DNA of 64,000 bases. Origin: Neoceratodus forsteri. Its lineage: Eukaryota; Chordata; Ceratodontiformes; Ceratodontidae. Below, in pieces: positions 12,701 to 24,180 of the stretch. Below the pieces are notes generated by a model. The model was not told where the DNA came from and ran no database searches. It saw only the letters and a list, made by a program, of their open reading frames with translations. How positions within the stretch are numbered: position 1 is the first letter of the stretch; each line of letters starts with the position of its first letter. The stretch covers positions 468,691,501 through 468,755,500 of the forward strand of contig CM028130.1 in NCBI GenBank assembly GCA_016271365.2, in the 5' to 3' direction. Made by a program: the position numbers and the translations under genes.

Positions 12701-13480
12701 TGACCTAATAATTTGGGATCCTTCAATAAAGAATCATTTAAAGACCATGAGTAAGATCTAGGTGGAGCAGACAGTGGACGGCATCGAAAACCTATGGGTG
12801 AGTGATCCGAGATTACCCGACTCTCTATAGTGACTTCGAAATGAAGGAAAGAACCTGGTAGCTAATCAGGAAAAAATCAATCCGAGAATAGCTTCTGTGA
12901 ACAGGGAGAATGTGAATTCTTTGGCGGTGGATTAAACATTCTCCACGGATCCATTAGACCCAAGGAGGAGGTTAACTCAGCCAACGCCTCTGGGATGGAG
13001 ACAGGCCTGCAGCTCTGCACCACAAACGATCAATACGATTGGACTGTACCTGATTCCAGTCTCCTCCTAAAATAACGGGGCTATCTGCAAGGGGAGCTAT
13101 TAATACAGCCAGCTGGGTAAAGAAGGAGGGTGACTCCTGATTCGGGCCATAAATAGACCCCAGCACTATGCTAATTCCTCCCAGCTTCCCTGAGACTATG
13201 ATATATCTACCTTTGGGGTCAGAAAAAATCTCTGCGGGGAAAAAGAGGACTCCTTTGCCACTAAAATGGCTACTCCTCTTTGCTAGAGGAGATCCCTGCT
13301 CCAAATACCTGACCTACTCACCTTTTCCTAAAATGATGGAGCTGCTCTTGGGGTATATGAGTTTTTGAAGAAAAACAATTGATTGGATCCAGTGTGCCAG
13401 ATGATTTAGAATAACGTATTTTTCTTATTATCCTTCCCCCTTTTATATTCCAAGAAATAATATTCAGGTTGCTAACCATA
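9770..13480 (-). pseudogene. L1 ORF2: endonuclease-reverse transcriptase
   Basis: On the minus strand EN starts near 13480 with NLNIISWNIKGG (the Asn of EN motif I). The usual ETH appears as KTH near 13360. ILGGDWNQV near 13065 is the GDxN motif. RT (12503-11340) has KAPGLDGFTALFFKSF, GNYRPIS, the motif A region SLDAEKADRVEWNF, LLRGTRQGCPLSPYLFNLYLEPLI and the catalytic block FADDILL. The thumb and C-terminus (11330-10380) include YLGIQISKD and FWGRINTIKMMILPKI. Near 10130-10050 the tail gives a C...H-KLWECP motif, the L1 ORF2 C-terminal Cys/His cluster. The frame is broken near 13310, 12600-12950, 11700, 11330 and 10380. Confidence 0.92.
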
Positions 13481-14439
13481 TGATATTTCAACAAAAAAAA
13501 TAGGATCATTTGGAAGCTGCCTGCACCCACCCTAATATCTCCCACGACCCCACCCTTAAAAAGGACACCTAATATAAACTTCCTTGTCCCCATCCCAACC
13601 TCCCCTAAGACAACCTCCCGCCCACGGCCGACTCCATAACCACTGGACTATGACGCAATCAAGTATGAGCCCTCCCCCATGGCCAAAATGAGAGAATAAG
13701 TATCACATTCCCGAGAACTTAGACAAAATTATGTAAACCCCTGACTAAAGCGTTGTTCCCCTAAAGGTACATTAATGGTAACCTTGAGAGAAAAAGATAA
13801 TAGATCCACCTGTAATGCCTTTTACACTCGAGAAACTGGGTATCAGAGTAGATCTCATTGAGGGCCATAATAGCTGACACCACTGATGATACAATCAATA
13901 CGTGCCCCAAATTGCAAAAGGAAAACCTGAAAGACCCAGAACTAGGTGTAGCAGTTGCTAAGAAGGAAACGTTGAGAGTCCCTCTATGTACCCAGTTGAT
14001 ATGTTAACTAGATATTTTATCATAACGAGTAATACCTATAACGAAATGTCCAAACAATACAAATCTCATTGGGACTGGCCCTAAATAAATCACCTCCAGA
14101 AGTCCTGGATATTAACTGAAAGAGAAAAAGACTGGGGCATGCAATAACTCGTATATATTTACAACGGTTGCCAGCCCTAATGCTTAATAGAAAACATATT
14201 ATTGGGGCAACCCTCCATATAAAAATATATTCCCCAGTTCGTTAACAATTTAATGTCCATGGAAAGGGTCCATATATAACTACAATGAATGCAGCTTCAG
14301 CACACTAAAATAATAGCAGTCTCTCCTTGATCATTGCGAATAGAAGGCAGAGTAAGAAAATGTCCAGACTGCAGATCTAGTCACTCTGTGTGAATAAATC
14401 AGGTATCATCTTGCTAAGATGTTTTAAGGATCCTCCGAG

Positions 14440-15100
14440 TGTCAAATCATTTTGGCCCATCCTTGAAGAAGATTTCCAGCCTAGCACGGGTACAACATCA
14501 CGGTGTTTGACTCTAAGGCACAATTTAGGATGTGTAATGGGCGGAAGTTAGCTCTTGCCAAGGCGTGTTTTCAGCGTTAGATCGGGAACCACCGAGCTTC
14601 TTGCCCTCCATAAAATTGCAGGTAGTTTCTCGCCTCCTTCAAGATATGCTCCCGATCGAGAAATTGAGGAGCTTGAAAACTAGAGGCCTGGGGGGTCTGT
14701 CGAAGGTGGTTTTGCCCTTAAGGCCCGATGGCCCTTTCGATGATGTATTCTGGCCCATTAGCCGAGGGTCTGACTGTTTTTTAAAAATTTCTGCAAGAAC
14801 AGAATTGTATTCGGCCTTCCTCGCCTCTGAAGTCTAAAGGACCAAATTGTTGCGGCGATTCCTTCCTCGAGATCGTCAGGGCCGGTCTTCTAATTTAGCC
14901 ACTGCTCTCCTGCACTCGACTATGGCTGGGCCAAGTTTATCAGTGCTTCTTTCCAGCTTATTTAAATTGGCTTCGCCAGTGACTCTCCTAGCAAGCCATG
15001 TAGTGCAGGTTTGAATTCTGCTACATCTTCTATTAATTTAAAGAGGCTTCCTTAATTGTTGAGAGTTCGCTGTATACTCGGGTAGGGGTTAGTTACGTCC
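14440..15100 (-). pseudogene. L1 ORF1p remnant (RNA-binding chaperone)
   Basis: Minus-strand pieces in shifting frames resemble L1 ORF1p in order. First comes a heptad-like stretch (NKLERSTDKLGPAIVECRRAVAKLED, about 14960-14880, quoted here only as a coiled-coil segment). Then comes an RRNNLV block (about 14850), the counterpart of the LENRSRRNNIR motif, and then RPPRPLVFKLLNF and DREHILKEAR (about 14700-14630), the C-terminal domain signature. ORF1p normally trimerises through the coiled coil and binds L1 RNA. Stops and at least three frameshifts make this copy non-functional. Confidence 0.7.
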
Positions 15101-15340
15101 TGAGGAAACTGGTGGGGACGAGCTGCGTCTAGGCGCTTTTGCTCGAGCCCTGCTGGGTTTCTTCCATCTCGCAAGGTCTGATCACCAAAAAAGCAATTAA
15201 ATACAGTAAATCGCTACTATTAGAAAGGGTTTAGCTTAATAAACTGCGCTAAAATGTGGAAAATAACGTTAATTGTAACACTGGAGCGGGGAGAGTCTCA
15301 AAGCAGCTGCTATTCCTCCAGGCGCATCACGTGACCTCCT

Positions 15341-15357
15341 GGGAACATTTCATTTTC
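15341..15357. repeat. Target-site duplication of L1 (right copy)
   Basis: Exact copy of 9271-9287. With the left copy it fixes the L1 5' end at 15340. Confidence 0.95.
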
Positions 15358-15673
15358 AAAACCAGAATCGATCTTGACAGAAAAGGCTTAAGGTCCCAAT
15401 CTTCCTTGAATCCTGGTGGCTTGAGGCTGTTAAGGCAGAAAATCAAGTGCTTCTCTTGCTTGAGTAGCTGTTTAGCCTATCCCTGCCTCATGTATTAGTG
15501 TATATTCATTCCATATAGAATAATATATGGGGATGTATGCTTAATGAGAATTTTACACACACTCAAGGTGCTGGATGCTACATAAGCCCTAGAGCAAAGC
15601 TCAAGGGGTTTATTTAAGCATCCAACATGGAGGGTGTATATAAAACTTGAGTTTTACACATAACCCCACGTTA

Positions 15674-15727
15674 CATGTTACATAATTGCTGGGTATCATT
15701 TTTTCACCACAGCAATTATATAACATA
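15674..15727. repeat. Imperfect inverted repeat, ~18-bp arms, 18-nt loop
   Basis: The arm 'catgttacataattgctg' (15674-15691) pairs with 'cagcaattatataacata' (15710-15727) with few mismatches. It is a possible small foldback or transposon-end remnant. No coding context. Confidence 0.6.
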
Positions 15728-17216
15728 ACAATACCTCTCTGTGCAGCCGTGGTCCGACCGGGTTTCAGGGGAGTCAGTGGTCTGATATGGCTGCTGGAAA
15801 AAATAAGGCTTACTTTACATTTTTTCCCAATGCCTGTAAAAAGCCTGCCCATTTTCAGTAGTTTTAGCCCAGTGATGATTCTGTTTTTTTTTTTTCTTGG
15901 GGGACTCACTGCAAAATCAAAGTGGTAGTCCGGTATCCAGTGGTAAGTAATGGCAACCAGAAAGGGAAGAGCTGCGGCTGGTGCATGTGCAAGGAAGTAG
16001 AACCTGGTGCATGTTTGCCATTATAAACACTACTTTATGATGGCAAATTATACCACAGGTTTCTCTATGGGAAAAAACAAAACCCATTAATTGTAACCCC
16101 ATAAAGTACATAGCTTTGGGGTCATAGCCATGAAATTAGTGAAAATGTAATCCAACTGGATTCACTGACTGAGAATTTTTCATACTGCACACATTTTCTG
16201 AAATGTTCTTCTTTAGATGATGAATGGAGTGTCCCACATATGTCTTGGGGCAGCCACACCATTATATGTAGACCACAAAATTTGTGGAACAATTGATGAA
16301 TTCTCTGATCAGGACAGTTTTCTGAATGTGTGGCAAAATAAAAAATTTAGATTGGCACTAGTACATGCAATGAGTATATTTACCACACTTGAACACAGGT
16401 GTTACTAGTAAGCAGGAGGCATATTCTGAAAAGTGACCCCATATTAGGGGCGGCAATGGGGGGTAAGAGTAGGATTTCATTTAAATGCCCTAGGAACCTC
16501 CATGGCACCTGGTTGCACAGTCATATCACTGAAACATGTTCAAAACCCAGTTAACCCTCCTGGGTACCAGTAAAACCTGTGTGCACTTTATGTAGCAGTT
16601 GTCTGCATTTAGGTGTTCGCACTTTTAAGTTTTCTTGAGCTTGCACAATAAACCTTTTGCTTTACTTCAGAGAATGGCATGTGAGAGGTGTGTCTTGGAC
16701 TAGCCCAATGCAGAGCAATCTACATTGAGCTCGTAACTGTCAGACCAATGACCATGCAACCTGAGTACGACAGGGTGTAAACTTTGTGTACTTAAAAGAA
16801 CTGAAGCGCTCCAATGAGGGAGCATTTCAGTACTTTCATTTGCATAAAGCTGACTGAAGTCTTGGAATCCCTGACTCCTTCTACCCTGCCTCCTCAGTGA
16901 TAACTCTCCACCTGTACTTCTGTGTCCCAGACTCCTGCTACGCATCCTCTTTTCTGTTGCTCAGTGAAGCTCCATATCCTTAGTGCTCCATATCCCTAGT
17001 CCTTCTACCCTCCCTCCTTAGTGTTACCTCTCCACCTCCTGTGCTGTCTCCCCCTTGCTGCTAGCTGTCCCTCCATACTGTTGCTCTAGAGCCCTGTAAT
17101 GTCATAACAACCAGAAGCTGGAAACAGCCCTTTCCAGGTATGTGGTAAATCTGTAATTTACACCAGTGTTGCTATGACCTTTTTGCTGTGATCGTGTTCA
17201 GTGTGCAAAATGGGCT

Positions 17217-17236
17217 ACACACACACACACACACAC
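17217..17236. repeat. (AC)n microsatellite
   Basis: Ten AC units, followed by a G/A-rich tract to about 17255. Confidence 0.9.
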
Positions 17237-17984
17237 GGGAGGGGGAGAGAGAGAGTGTCAACTCCCTTCCAGTCTGTCCTCTGTCCCCTGCTGTCAACAA
17301 TCCTTGCCTCTCTCCCCCCATACAGTACAATTTGTCCTGCATTCATCGGTAGTGCTGTTACTCCCCAAACGTGTCGTGCAGTGTTCCCTTCCACAGTACA
17401 TGAGACACTGGAGAACTGACAGTGAAGAGAAGGAACACAAGCAGTTCATGCTGAGACTGATCTGAATTCTGACAGTAGAGCATGTGATTGTACACCTCAG
17501 TACCTTCCTTTGCCCTGCTTTGCTGAATCTACCTCTTAGAGTAATGTGGCACAAAGTTTGACAGCACCTTTTTGTTCAGTCTTTCTCGTAGTCTAACTGT
17601 ATTTATTTATCAGTCATAGTTTATTGTGGTTAATTATAGGATTCAAATGTTTTATATATTTTAGCTGTTCGCATTTACTAATGTTATGCATTAATCTGAG
17701 AAGAAATGGTCTGTCAGGAAAGACGGAGTAGCTGATCTTCCACTGCTGATGAATATTTTACTCTGTTACTCCAGTCTGTGTTACTTGAACTGTGTTTGCT
17801 TGTGTTTTATAGGTGTAGATCAGCTTATAGTTTTAATTTGATATAGGATTTCATACATTGGTATTTATGTAGAACAACTGACCACTCCGTTTATATTTTA
17901 ATTCTAACTGGTGGTCCTGTTAGCTGCTTGGAGACACTAATCTTGTGTACTGGTTTATTGTTTGTGGCTGTCAGCGCCCTTGAG

Positions 17985-17987
<3 letters not shown>

Positions 17988-18028
<41 letters not shown>
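17988..18028. repeat. (GA)n microsatellite
   Basis: About 20 uninterrupted GA units. It produces artefactual Glu-Arg frames. Confidence 0.95.
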
Positions 18029-18033
<5 letters not shown>

Positions 18034-18504
18034 GGGAGCAACAAACTGTGTCCTCTCTGTCTCATCTTCAGCCATGCTGCCTCCAGTCTGGTTTCTGGCA
18101 AGCCACATACAGGTTCACGATAGTGTACAAACTGGGACGCTGCCACACTTGCACAGTGCCTGTTCAGAAAGTTACTATTAATTCATTTAAAAGATAAGCA
18201 ATTTCATAATAAGATATACAGTACCTGTGCCAACCTCCAGCTAATGTGCACCAGGCAGTAGGGCAGATCATCATTTTAAAACTGGTGTCTTGGTTTTGGA
18301 TCCTTGGCAACAGTTGTTAAGTGCAAAGCAGGAGTATTTCATATATTCTGTGTGCCTGTGAATGCCACCTGAACCATGCGTCTGTGCTGGCTGGTATGGC
18401 AAAAAAAGACAAAAAAAACTTGTAGTTTCATCATCAGTAATGCACAAATTTAAATGCTCCATCCATGAAACTCACCCCCTTACACACAAGTCTGTTTGCC
18501 AGAT

Positions 18505-19355
18505 GTGTGTCTAGTGCCCCCCAGGCTCCAATCACTGTTCCCATAATATGCTATTGCTTTCCTGGTGTCTAGTGCCCCCCCGAGGCTCCAATCACTGTTC
18601 CCATAATATGCTATTGTTTCCCTGGTGTCTTTTGCCCCCCCCCCCGGGCTCCAATCACTTTTCCAATAATAAGCTATTGTTTCCCTGGTGCTTAGTGCCC
18701 CCAGGCTCCAATCAGTGTTCCCATAATATGCTATTGCTTCCTTGGTGTCTAGTCCCCCAAGGCTCCAATCACTGTTCCCATAATATGCTATTGTTTCCTT
18801 GATGTTTAGTGCCCCCCAGGCTCCAATCACTGTTCCATAATATGCTATTGCTTCCTGGTGTCTAGTGCCCTCCCCAAGGCTCCAATCACTGTTCCCATAA
18901 TATGCTATTGTTTCCTGGTGTCTTTTCCCCCAGGCTCCAATCACTGTTCCCATAATATGCTATTGTTTCCCTGATGTTTAGTGCCCCCAGGCTCCAATCA
19001 GTGTTCCCATAATATGCTATTGCTTCCTTGGTGTCTAGTGCCCCCCAAGGCTCCAATCACTGTTCCCATAATATGCTATTGTTTTCCTGGTGTTTAGTAG
19101 CCCCCCAAGCTCCAGTCACTGTTCCCGTAATATGCTATTGCTTCCTTGGTGTCTAGTGCCCCCCCAAGGCTCCAATCACTGTTCCCATAATATGCTATTG
19201 TTGCCCTAATGTTTAGTGCTCCCCCCCAGGCTCCAATCACTGTTCCCATAATATGCTATTGCTTCCATGGTGTCTAGTGCCCCCCAAGGCTCCAATCACT
19301 GTTCCCATAATATGCTATTGTTTCCCTGGTGTCTATTGGCACCCCCTACCATCTG
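18505..19355. repeat. Minisatellite, ~55-63 bp unit, about 14 units
   Basis: Each unit reads ctccaatcactgttcccata, then atatgctattg(c/t)tt-cc, tggtgtctagtg and a C run of 4-12. Unit length varies mainly through the C run. Units 4 and 9 share the diagnostic variant 'atcagtg' (at 18711 and 18997), and their neighbours match in order, which indicates a block of about five units (286 bp) duplicated in tandem. The last partial unit fades near 19355. The minus-strand frame repeating ETIAYYGNSDWSLG is a consequence of near-multiple-of-three units and not a gene. Confidence 0.95.
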
Positions 19356-19936
19356 ATCACCGTTCCATATTGAAAGCTTGATAACTATTCTATATAGTAT
19401 AAAAAAGTGCTGCCCATATTGGTTTTATTTTTTCCTCACAAGAGAGACATGTACTGTTCTCACATATGCATGCGGATGGGAATAACAGCTGAGGTGTCAC
19501 AGTGAACTCTGGTTTACATCCCAAAATACAGACTTGAAAGTAAGAAATTGCATACAGACTTGAAAGTAACTAATTGCAGAATATACTTTAAAGGGGACAT
19601 GAATGAGCTAAAAGCATCACTATTAGCTTTCAAGTAATTTATTTATCTAATAAACATTTTTGAAACACTAAATGTTGCCTCTTTTCTTTATTTTTATTCT
19701 CAATTACAAGTTTACATGATCTCAGTCTGATCTGCCATTTCCAAACCTTCTGAGCAGGCTTGTGACTGTTGGGTGGGATGATACATGATTTGATAACATC
19801 TCTGTGCTGTACAGCTGCATGCCCCACATGATCTGCTTGACATCAGCATCATGAAATAGATGCAGTCATGACTTTCGATTTACAGCTCCTGTGTAGTGCT
19901 GAAGTACATCTGAGCTTGTATTACATCTGAAAAATT
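19356..19936. other. Unassigned interval
   Basis: No gene. A short 'acagacttgaaagtaa-aattgca' motif is repeated at 19530 and 19555. Confidence 0.6.
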
Positions 19937-20499
19937 GTATTTAGTTTAGTTTAGTTTATTAGTCTAGGAATTAATACCTTTGAGCCAGGGCTCTTTTACA
20001 AAGGTTCCACGTCACAAAGAACATTTAACAAAGCACGAAACACATTACAGGTAAAACCAGACAGGAAAGTTACATCATAAATTTGCTATTAACAGTTTAA
20101 GGCAGTAACGTTTTTAAGTTTCATAGAAAAACAAGCTATAACAGGTTCAAGCGAGTAGACAATTTCGAGGTTAAGGAAACTTCCAGGAAAAGGGTGATCA
20201 TTAGGTGCCAAAAGGTGGCTAGAGAGGAGGGAAAGGTGGTGAGCAGGAGAGTAAGTGAGAGGGGACAGGAAAAAAGGGGGGAAGTGAGTTTGGGTGGGAG
20301 ACAGGAAGTAGTAGAGGTACCAGAGGGTTCATTAGTCAGGGAGGAAGAAGCCTCAGATGTGAGGATGGACATGAGGAGTAGTAGTCTTTATCTAGCGCAA
20401 TCACAGTTGCTAGTGGTGGTGAGGTGGGCATAGAGCATGGATTTGAAAGCTTCAAGCGAGGTTGAGGATAGAGTAGGTGGACTAAGCGCACTGAACCAT

Positions 20500-23250
20500 G
20501 TCGGGGCCCTGTATGCGAAAGATCTTTGTCCCTGTGCAGTCCGGCATCTCGAACCAGGAAAGGTTGGCGTTCAGATCTGGTGGAGGTCGTGAGCCAGGAT
20601 TCAGTCGAGTAGGTTTGAATACATAATGGAGTCAGTCCCAAGATAGATTTTTTGCCATTGTGCAGGTGAGATAAATAAGACGATTTGATAGGTTCAACCA
20701 GCCTGATTCATAGTACAGATCACAAGTGTGAGCAGTCTTTGAGCCCCGTGAGGAGCGGCAGGCCTTATTTAGAGCGATTGAGATATGCCTTAGAGCAGTG
20801 GAGGTAGCTGAGCCATAAATAATAAGGCCATAGTCAATGATTGAGATTATGGAACTCTGTATAGCTATTCTCAATGCTGCTTGATTTAGAAATTGACGGT
20901 TATGGAATAGTATTCAAAGCGTTGTTCACTGTTTTCGGAGTGTTGTCAATGGAGTTGCAAAGGTGAGCCCTTGGTTAAAAGTGATGCCAAGGTATTTGAA
21001 AGTATTTACTTGGTCCAGTGTAATTCCCGCAGAGGTTTGTATGGTGAGTGGAGTATGCCTTTTTAGTTTTGGTGATTGGAGAAGAGCATGGCTTTTGTTT
21101 TATTGTGGTTTAGCACAAGTTTACTATCCAGGAACCACCTTTCAACACTAGAGAAAGCAAGTTGCAGGCTTTTTCGTAGGAGTTTGGATCCTTGTGGGAA
21201 GAGAGAATTACAGCATCATCAGCGTATAAGATTATTTTCTCCTGGCAGATATCTGGGAGGGAGTTAAGGAACAGGCTAAAGAGGAGCGGTCCAAGAATTG
21301 ATCCCTGTGGTACACCCGAGAGAACTGGTTTAAAGTCGGAGAGTTCATTAGAGATTTTTACAGCCTGTGACTGATTGGACAGGTAACTTTTTACCCAAGC
21401 ACAAGGACCTTCGGCCAGGCTCTAGGCTAGAAAGTAGGAGGTAAGTAGGCCATGATGGACTGTGTCAAAGCTTTTGTAAGATCGATAAAGACTGCACCTG
21501 TTTGGCACCCTTGTCCAGGGCTGAGTGGACTTCTCCAGAGAAATCAAGTAAGGCTGTTGTTGTACTATGTCCTTTCCTAAAGCCGTGCTGTTGATTACAG
21601 AGTAGATTGTATTTGTCCAGGTAATCAGAGAGTTGGTCTGCCACTATTCGTTCAAGTGCTTTGGAGAGGGAGGAGTATTGATATTGGTCGATAGTTTCCT
21701 GTTGAGGTTTTGTCCCCCCTTGTGCACTTGCGTAACTATGGCAGATTTCCATTTGTTGGGAAATTGACTTTGGCAAAGTGACAGATTAAGAATTTTTGCA
21801 AGGGGTGAATTACTTCATCCAGGGTGAGAGACAGGATTTTAGATTTGGCGTGTCACTACTTGTTCTGGATTTGGAGCAGGCCTTTCTTATGTACTTGTGT
21901 GCTTCGTGCACTTTGATTTTCTTGAAGTAAAATTGTGGTTTGTCACGAGGGGTGTTTTGTGATACTAGGCTAGGCACAGGTAAGTCCGAGAAGAAATCTG
22001 GGGGGAGGACCCCACTAAGGTCTGTGAATGTCTTATTAAGCGCATCTGCAATAGACTTTGGGTCAAGAGTGGTGGATCCATCAACTTTCATAATGGTAGG
22101 TGACGATTTTGATTGTTTACCCATTATGTTTCGGATGTTGTCCCAAAAAGCTCTTCCATCACCCCAGGTGGATTCAAGGGCATTTTTGAAATAGGCGCTC
22201 TTCATTTGCCTAATTTGTGAGTACATCTATTTCATGCCTGCTTGTATTTTAGGGTATCATGAAGTGAGCCTGTGTCTCTGGTAACTGCCCAGAGGTGGTC
22301 CCGAACCTTCAGGCACCGACAGTAGTTTGGCAGTAATCCATGGATTTGATAGTAGCTTTGATTTTCGTTTTTTACTGGGGCGTATAAGTGCATGCAGAGT
22401 TGAAGATGTAATGAAGTATTCTAGTGCGGTATTAATATCAGTTGATTCAAGGATTGGCATCCAGTCCTGTTGTAGGAGATGGGTTTTAAACTTGATAAGA
22501 TTCCCATAAGACAATACTCTGCTTGTTATAACTTTGGGGGGTGGCTTGAGAAATTTATTAGACCAGGTACAGGACACTGGGGAGTGGTCACTGAGGGAGT
22601 CAGGGAGGACTTTACTGTTTTTATCCGTCAGGGTGATTTGTGAGAACCCAGTCAATAAGGGTGCTTGTACCAGTTTTGTAATTTTCCGGTGGGGAGGTTA
22701 CCATCTGATTCAGGTTTGCTGCTAGGATGTCATCTTTGTAAGAGCCAGTGTCAGAGGCGAGCCAGTTTATGTTGAAATCCCCAAGGAGGAGGAGCTCATT
22801 TTCAGAGGGCTGCAGACTAACAAAATCAAGTACAGACTTAATACTGGCACGGTGGTCTTTTGGAGGGATATAGACTGCGGCCACTGTGAGAACTTTGTTT
22901 TGTGCACCAAGAAGCAGTTTGATAGGGAGGAGTTGCATCTGTGTATTTGTGGGGGTGAAGCTGCCACGTTGACAGGAGAGGTTGTCCTTTATGTAGATAG
23001 CACAGCCCCCACCTTTCTTGCTTGCCCGGTCGAGTCTGAAAAGATTGTAGCCTTCAAGTGAGACCGCATGATCCGGGGTGCTGGGAGATAGCCAGGTTTC
23101 CACAATGGCTAGTATATCAGGGTTTTTTTGTCCAGCGAGAGTTTGAAGAGATGCCAATTTGGGAAGGAGGCTGCAGATATTTAGAGTGATAATGGAGAGA
23201 CCACTACCAACTTTCCCTGTTTTTGTCGGCTTCAGTGCAACAGGACCAGG
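20500..23250 (-). pseudogene. LINE ORF2: APE endonuclease and RT
   Basis: EN (23230-22620) reads LNICSLLPK, ILAIVETWLSP, GYNLFRLDRASKKGGGCAIY, LLLGDFNINWLAS and a C-terminal STLIDWVLTNHPDG, followed by LSDHSPVSC: the full set of APE motifs. The linker at 22226-21810 has ALNKTFTD. RT (21776-21400) has SSLSKALERIVADQL, QHGFRKGHSTTTALLDF and decayed later motifs. The last part (20874-20632) reads DYGLIIYGSA. APE LINE ORF2 proteins nick the target and prime cDNA synthesis from it. Several frameshifts (for example near 22620, 22250, 21790 and 21470) show a dead copy. The lone EN frame of 178 codons is the best preserved. Confidence 0.88.
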
Positions 23251-23309
23251 GATTGGGTGTATCCACCAGATATTAAAAGTAGGAGGAGCAGGAGTTTCAG
23301 CGATGCCAT
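23238..23309 (-). other. Degenerate 2A-like segment upstream of EN
   Basis: From an ATG at 23309 the minus strand reads MASLKLLLLLLLISG, then a 1-base shift leads into IHPIPGPVALKP in frame with EN. A Leu-rich stretch followed by D-x-(E/H)-x-NPGP is the layout of 2A-like motifs in APE LINEs. Here the Asn has become Ile and the Asp position is lost, so ribosome skipping would not be expected. Confidence 0.55.
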
Positions 23310-23839
23310 TCGTAGTTCATAATAGGTTGGAGTGAGTTTCTGCTTGTACTTTTAAGATGCTTGGATTGTCTTCTGGAGTCCCAGTAGAGGGTGATCGTTA
23401 GTGAGTTATAATGATGTGGCAGTTTCCATTAGGAAATATGGCTCTTTGCACCCAGGTATTAATTGGGTGATGTTTGTTTAAGACTTCCAGAGTAAAAGCC
23501 ATGGTACAATGTTTCGGGTAGTAGTATAGAAAGGTGAGAGTAGGTGGAGGGTAGGGTAGGTGGAGGGAGTTGGCATAAAGGGAAAAGGAGGGTGAGGGTG
23601 AGAGCAGGAACAGGTGGTGGGGACTAAGCCAAAGCATTTTTTGAGGCAGGAGAGAGGCAAAGTAGTGTGGGCTAGGCAGTCGTCGGTGGCGAGCAATAGG
23701 AGGGTGGTGGGTATTGATTTAGTGGGCTAAGGTGGATAGCTAGCACTATGATGCACAGAGAAAATGAAAAAAAGACTGGGAGGGTTTGGTAGAGGGTTTA
23801 AGAGAAGTACTATAGTACTGTTGAGATCCAGGATCACAT

Positions 23840-24180
23840 AATATGTTAAAGTTCCTGAAAGGTGATAAACTGTGGCCTGGGCATATGCAATGTGTAAAAT
23901 CATTTTGTCTATATGTTTCCTTTGTTCTTCAAAGTCCTCAGAGATAAGTACAATACCTTGGGAGTAGGTCAGACAGTAGGCATATGCAATGTGTGAAATC
24001 CTTTGTCTGTATGTTTCCTTTGATCTTCAAAGTCTTCAGAGACAAGTACAATACCTTTGGAAAAGGTCAGACAAAAATGTTGATTCAGTCACAAAATGTG
24101 TTAAAATTCCTTTGTTCTTTAAAGTCCACAAGTGCAGTTGCTTTAAGAGTGGTCAGATGAGAATGTTGAAAATGTTGATT
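23840..24180. repeat. Tandem repeat, ~99 bp unit, about 3 copies
   Basis: Two clear units begin with 'catatgcaatgtgt' at 23882 and 23981 and contain 'gtttcctttg-tcttcaaagtc' and 'agtacaatacct'. A third, more diverged unit starts near 24092 ('aaaatgtgttaaaattcc'). Units share 'ggtcagac'. Confidence 0.8.

Larger units (their letters stand above)
9288..15340 (-). mobile_element. Full-length L1 retrotransposon (6053 bp), decayed
   Basis: The element runs from a 5' end at 15340 to a 3' poly-A tail (12 T on the plus strand at 9288-9299), exactly bracketed by the 17-bp duplication. In order on the minus strand it has a 5' UTR with a 'cacgtgatgcgcctgg' segment, ORF1 remnants, ORF2 (EN, RT and a C-terminal Cys/His motif) and a short 3' UTR containing AATAAA-like sequence. 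It is not 5' truncated, which is unusual among the LINEs here. Both ORFs carry stops and frameshifts. Confidence 0.92.
15358..18504. other. Unassigned interval with simple repeats
   Basis: About 3.1 kb without a recognisable gene. It contains a small inverted repeat (15674-15727), a CA run and a GA run (listed separately). Around 16650 'gcacaataaaccttttgc' followed by a C/T-rich stretch resembles an LTR polyadenylation region, but no second LTR, primer-binding site or coding sequence supports that. Confidence 0.5.
19937..23720 (-). mobile_element. APE-type LINE (L2/CR1 group), nearly full ORF2
   Basis: On the minus strand the element has a polypyrimidine 5' region (about 23720-23400), a 2A-like remnant, EN, linker, RT and C-terminus, and ends in a tail of TAAACTAAAC repeats (19937-19956). 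The 3' terminal ~150 bp resemble 59400-59480, so the LINE at 59370-61110 is the same family. The 5' boundary is uncertain. No target-site duplication was identified. Confidence 0.85.

Noticed and set aside
16550..16720. Solo LTR
   Set aside because: Only an AATAAA with nearby pyrimidine tract; no TG/CA ends, duplication or related copy.
18480..18953. 157-codon minus-strand ORF with repeating ETIAYYGNSDWSLG
   Set aside because: It is the translation of a minisatellite with unit lengths near a multiple of three. Units vary by indels in C runs, so the frame is accidental.
18505..19355. CRISPR-like array
   Set aside because: Repeats and 'spacers' are equally conserved; units abut with no unique spacers; the sequence is eukaryotic.
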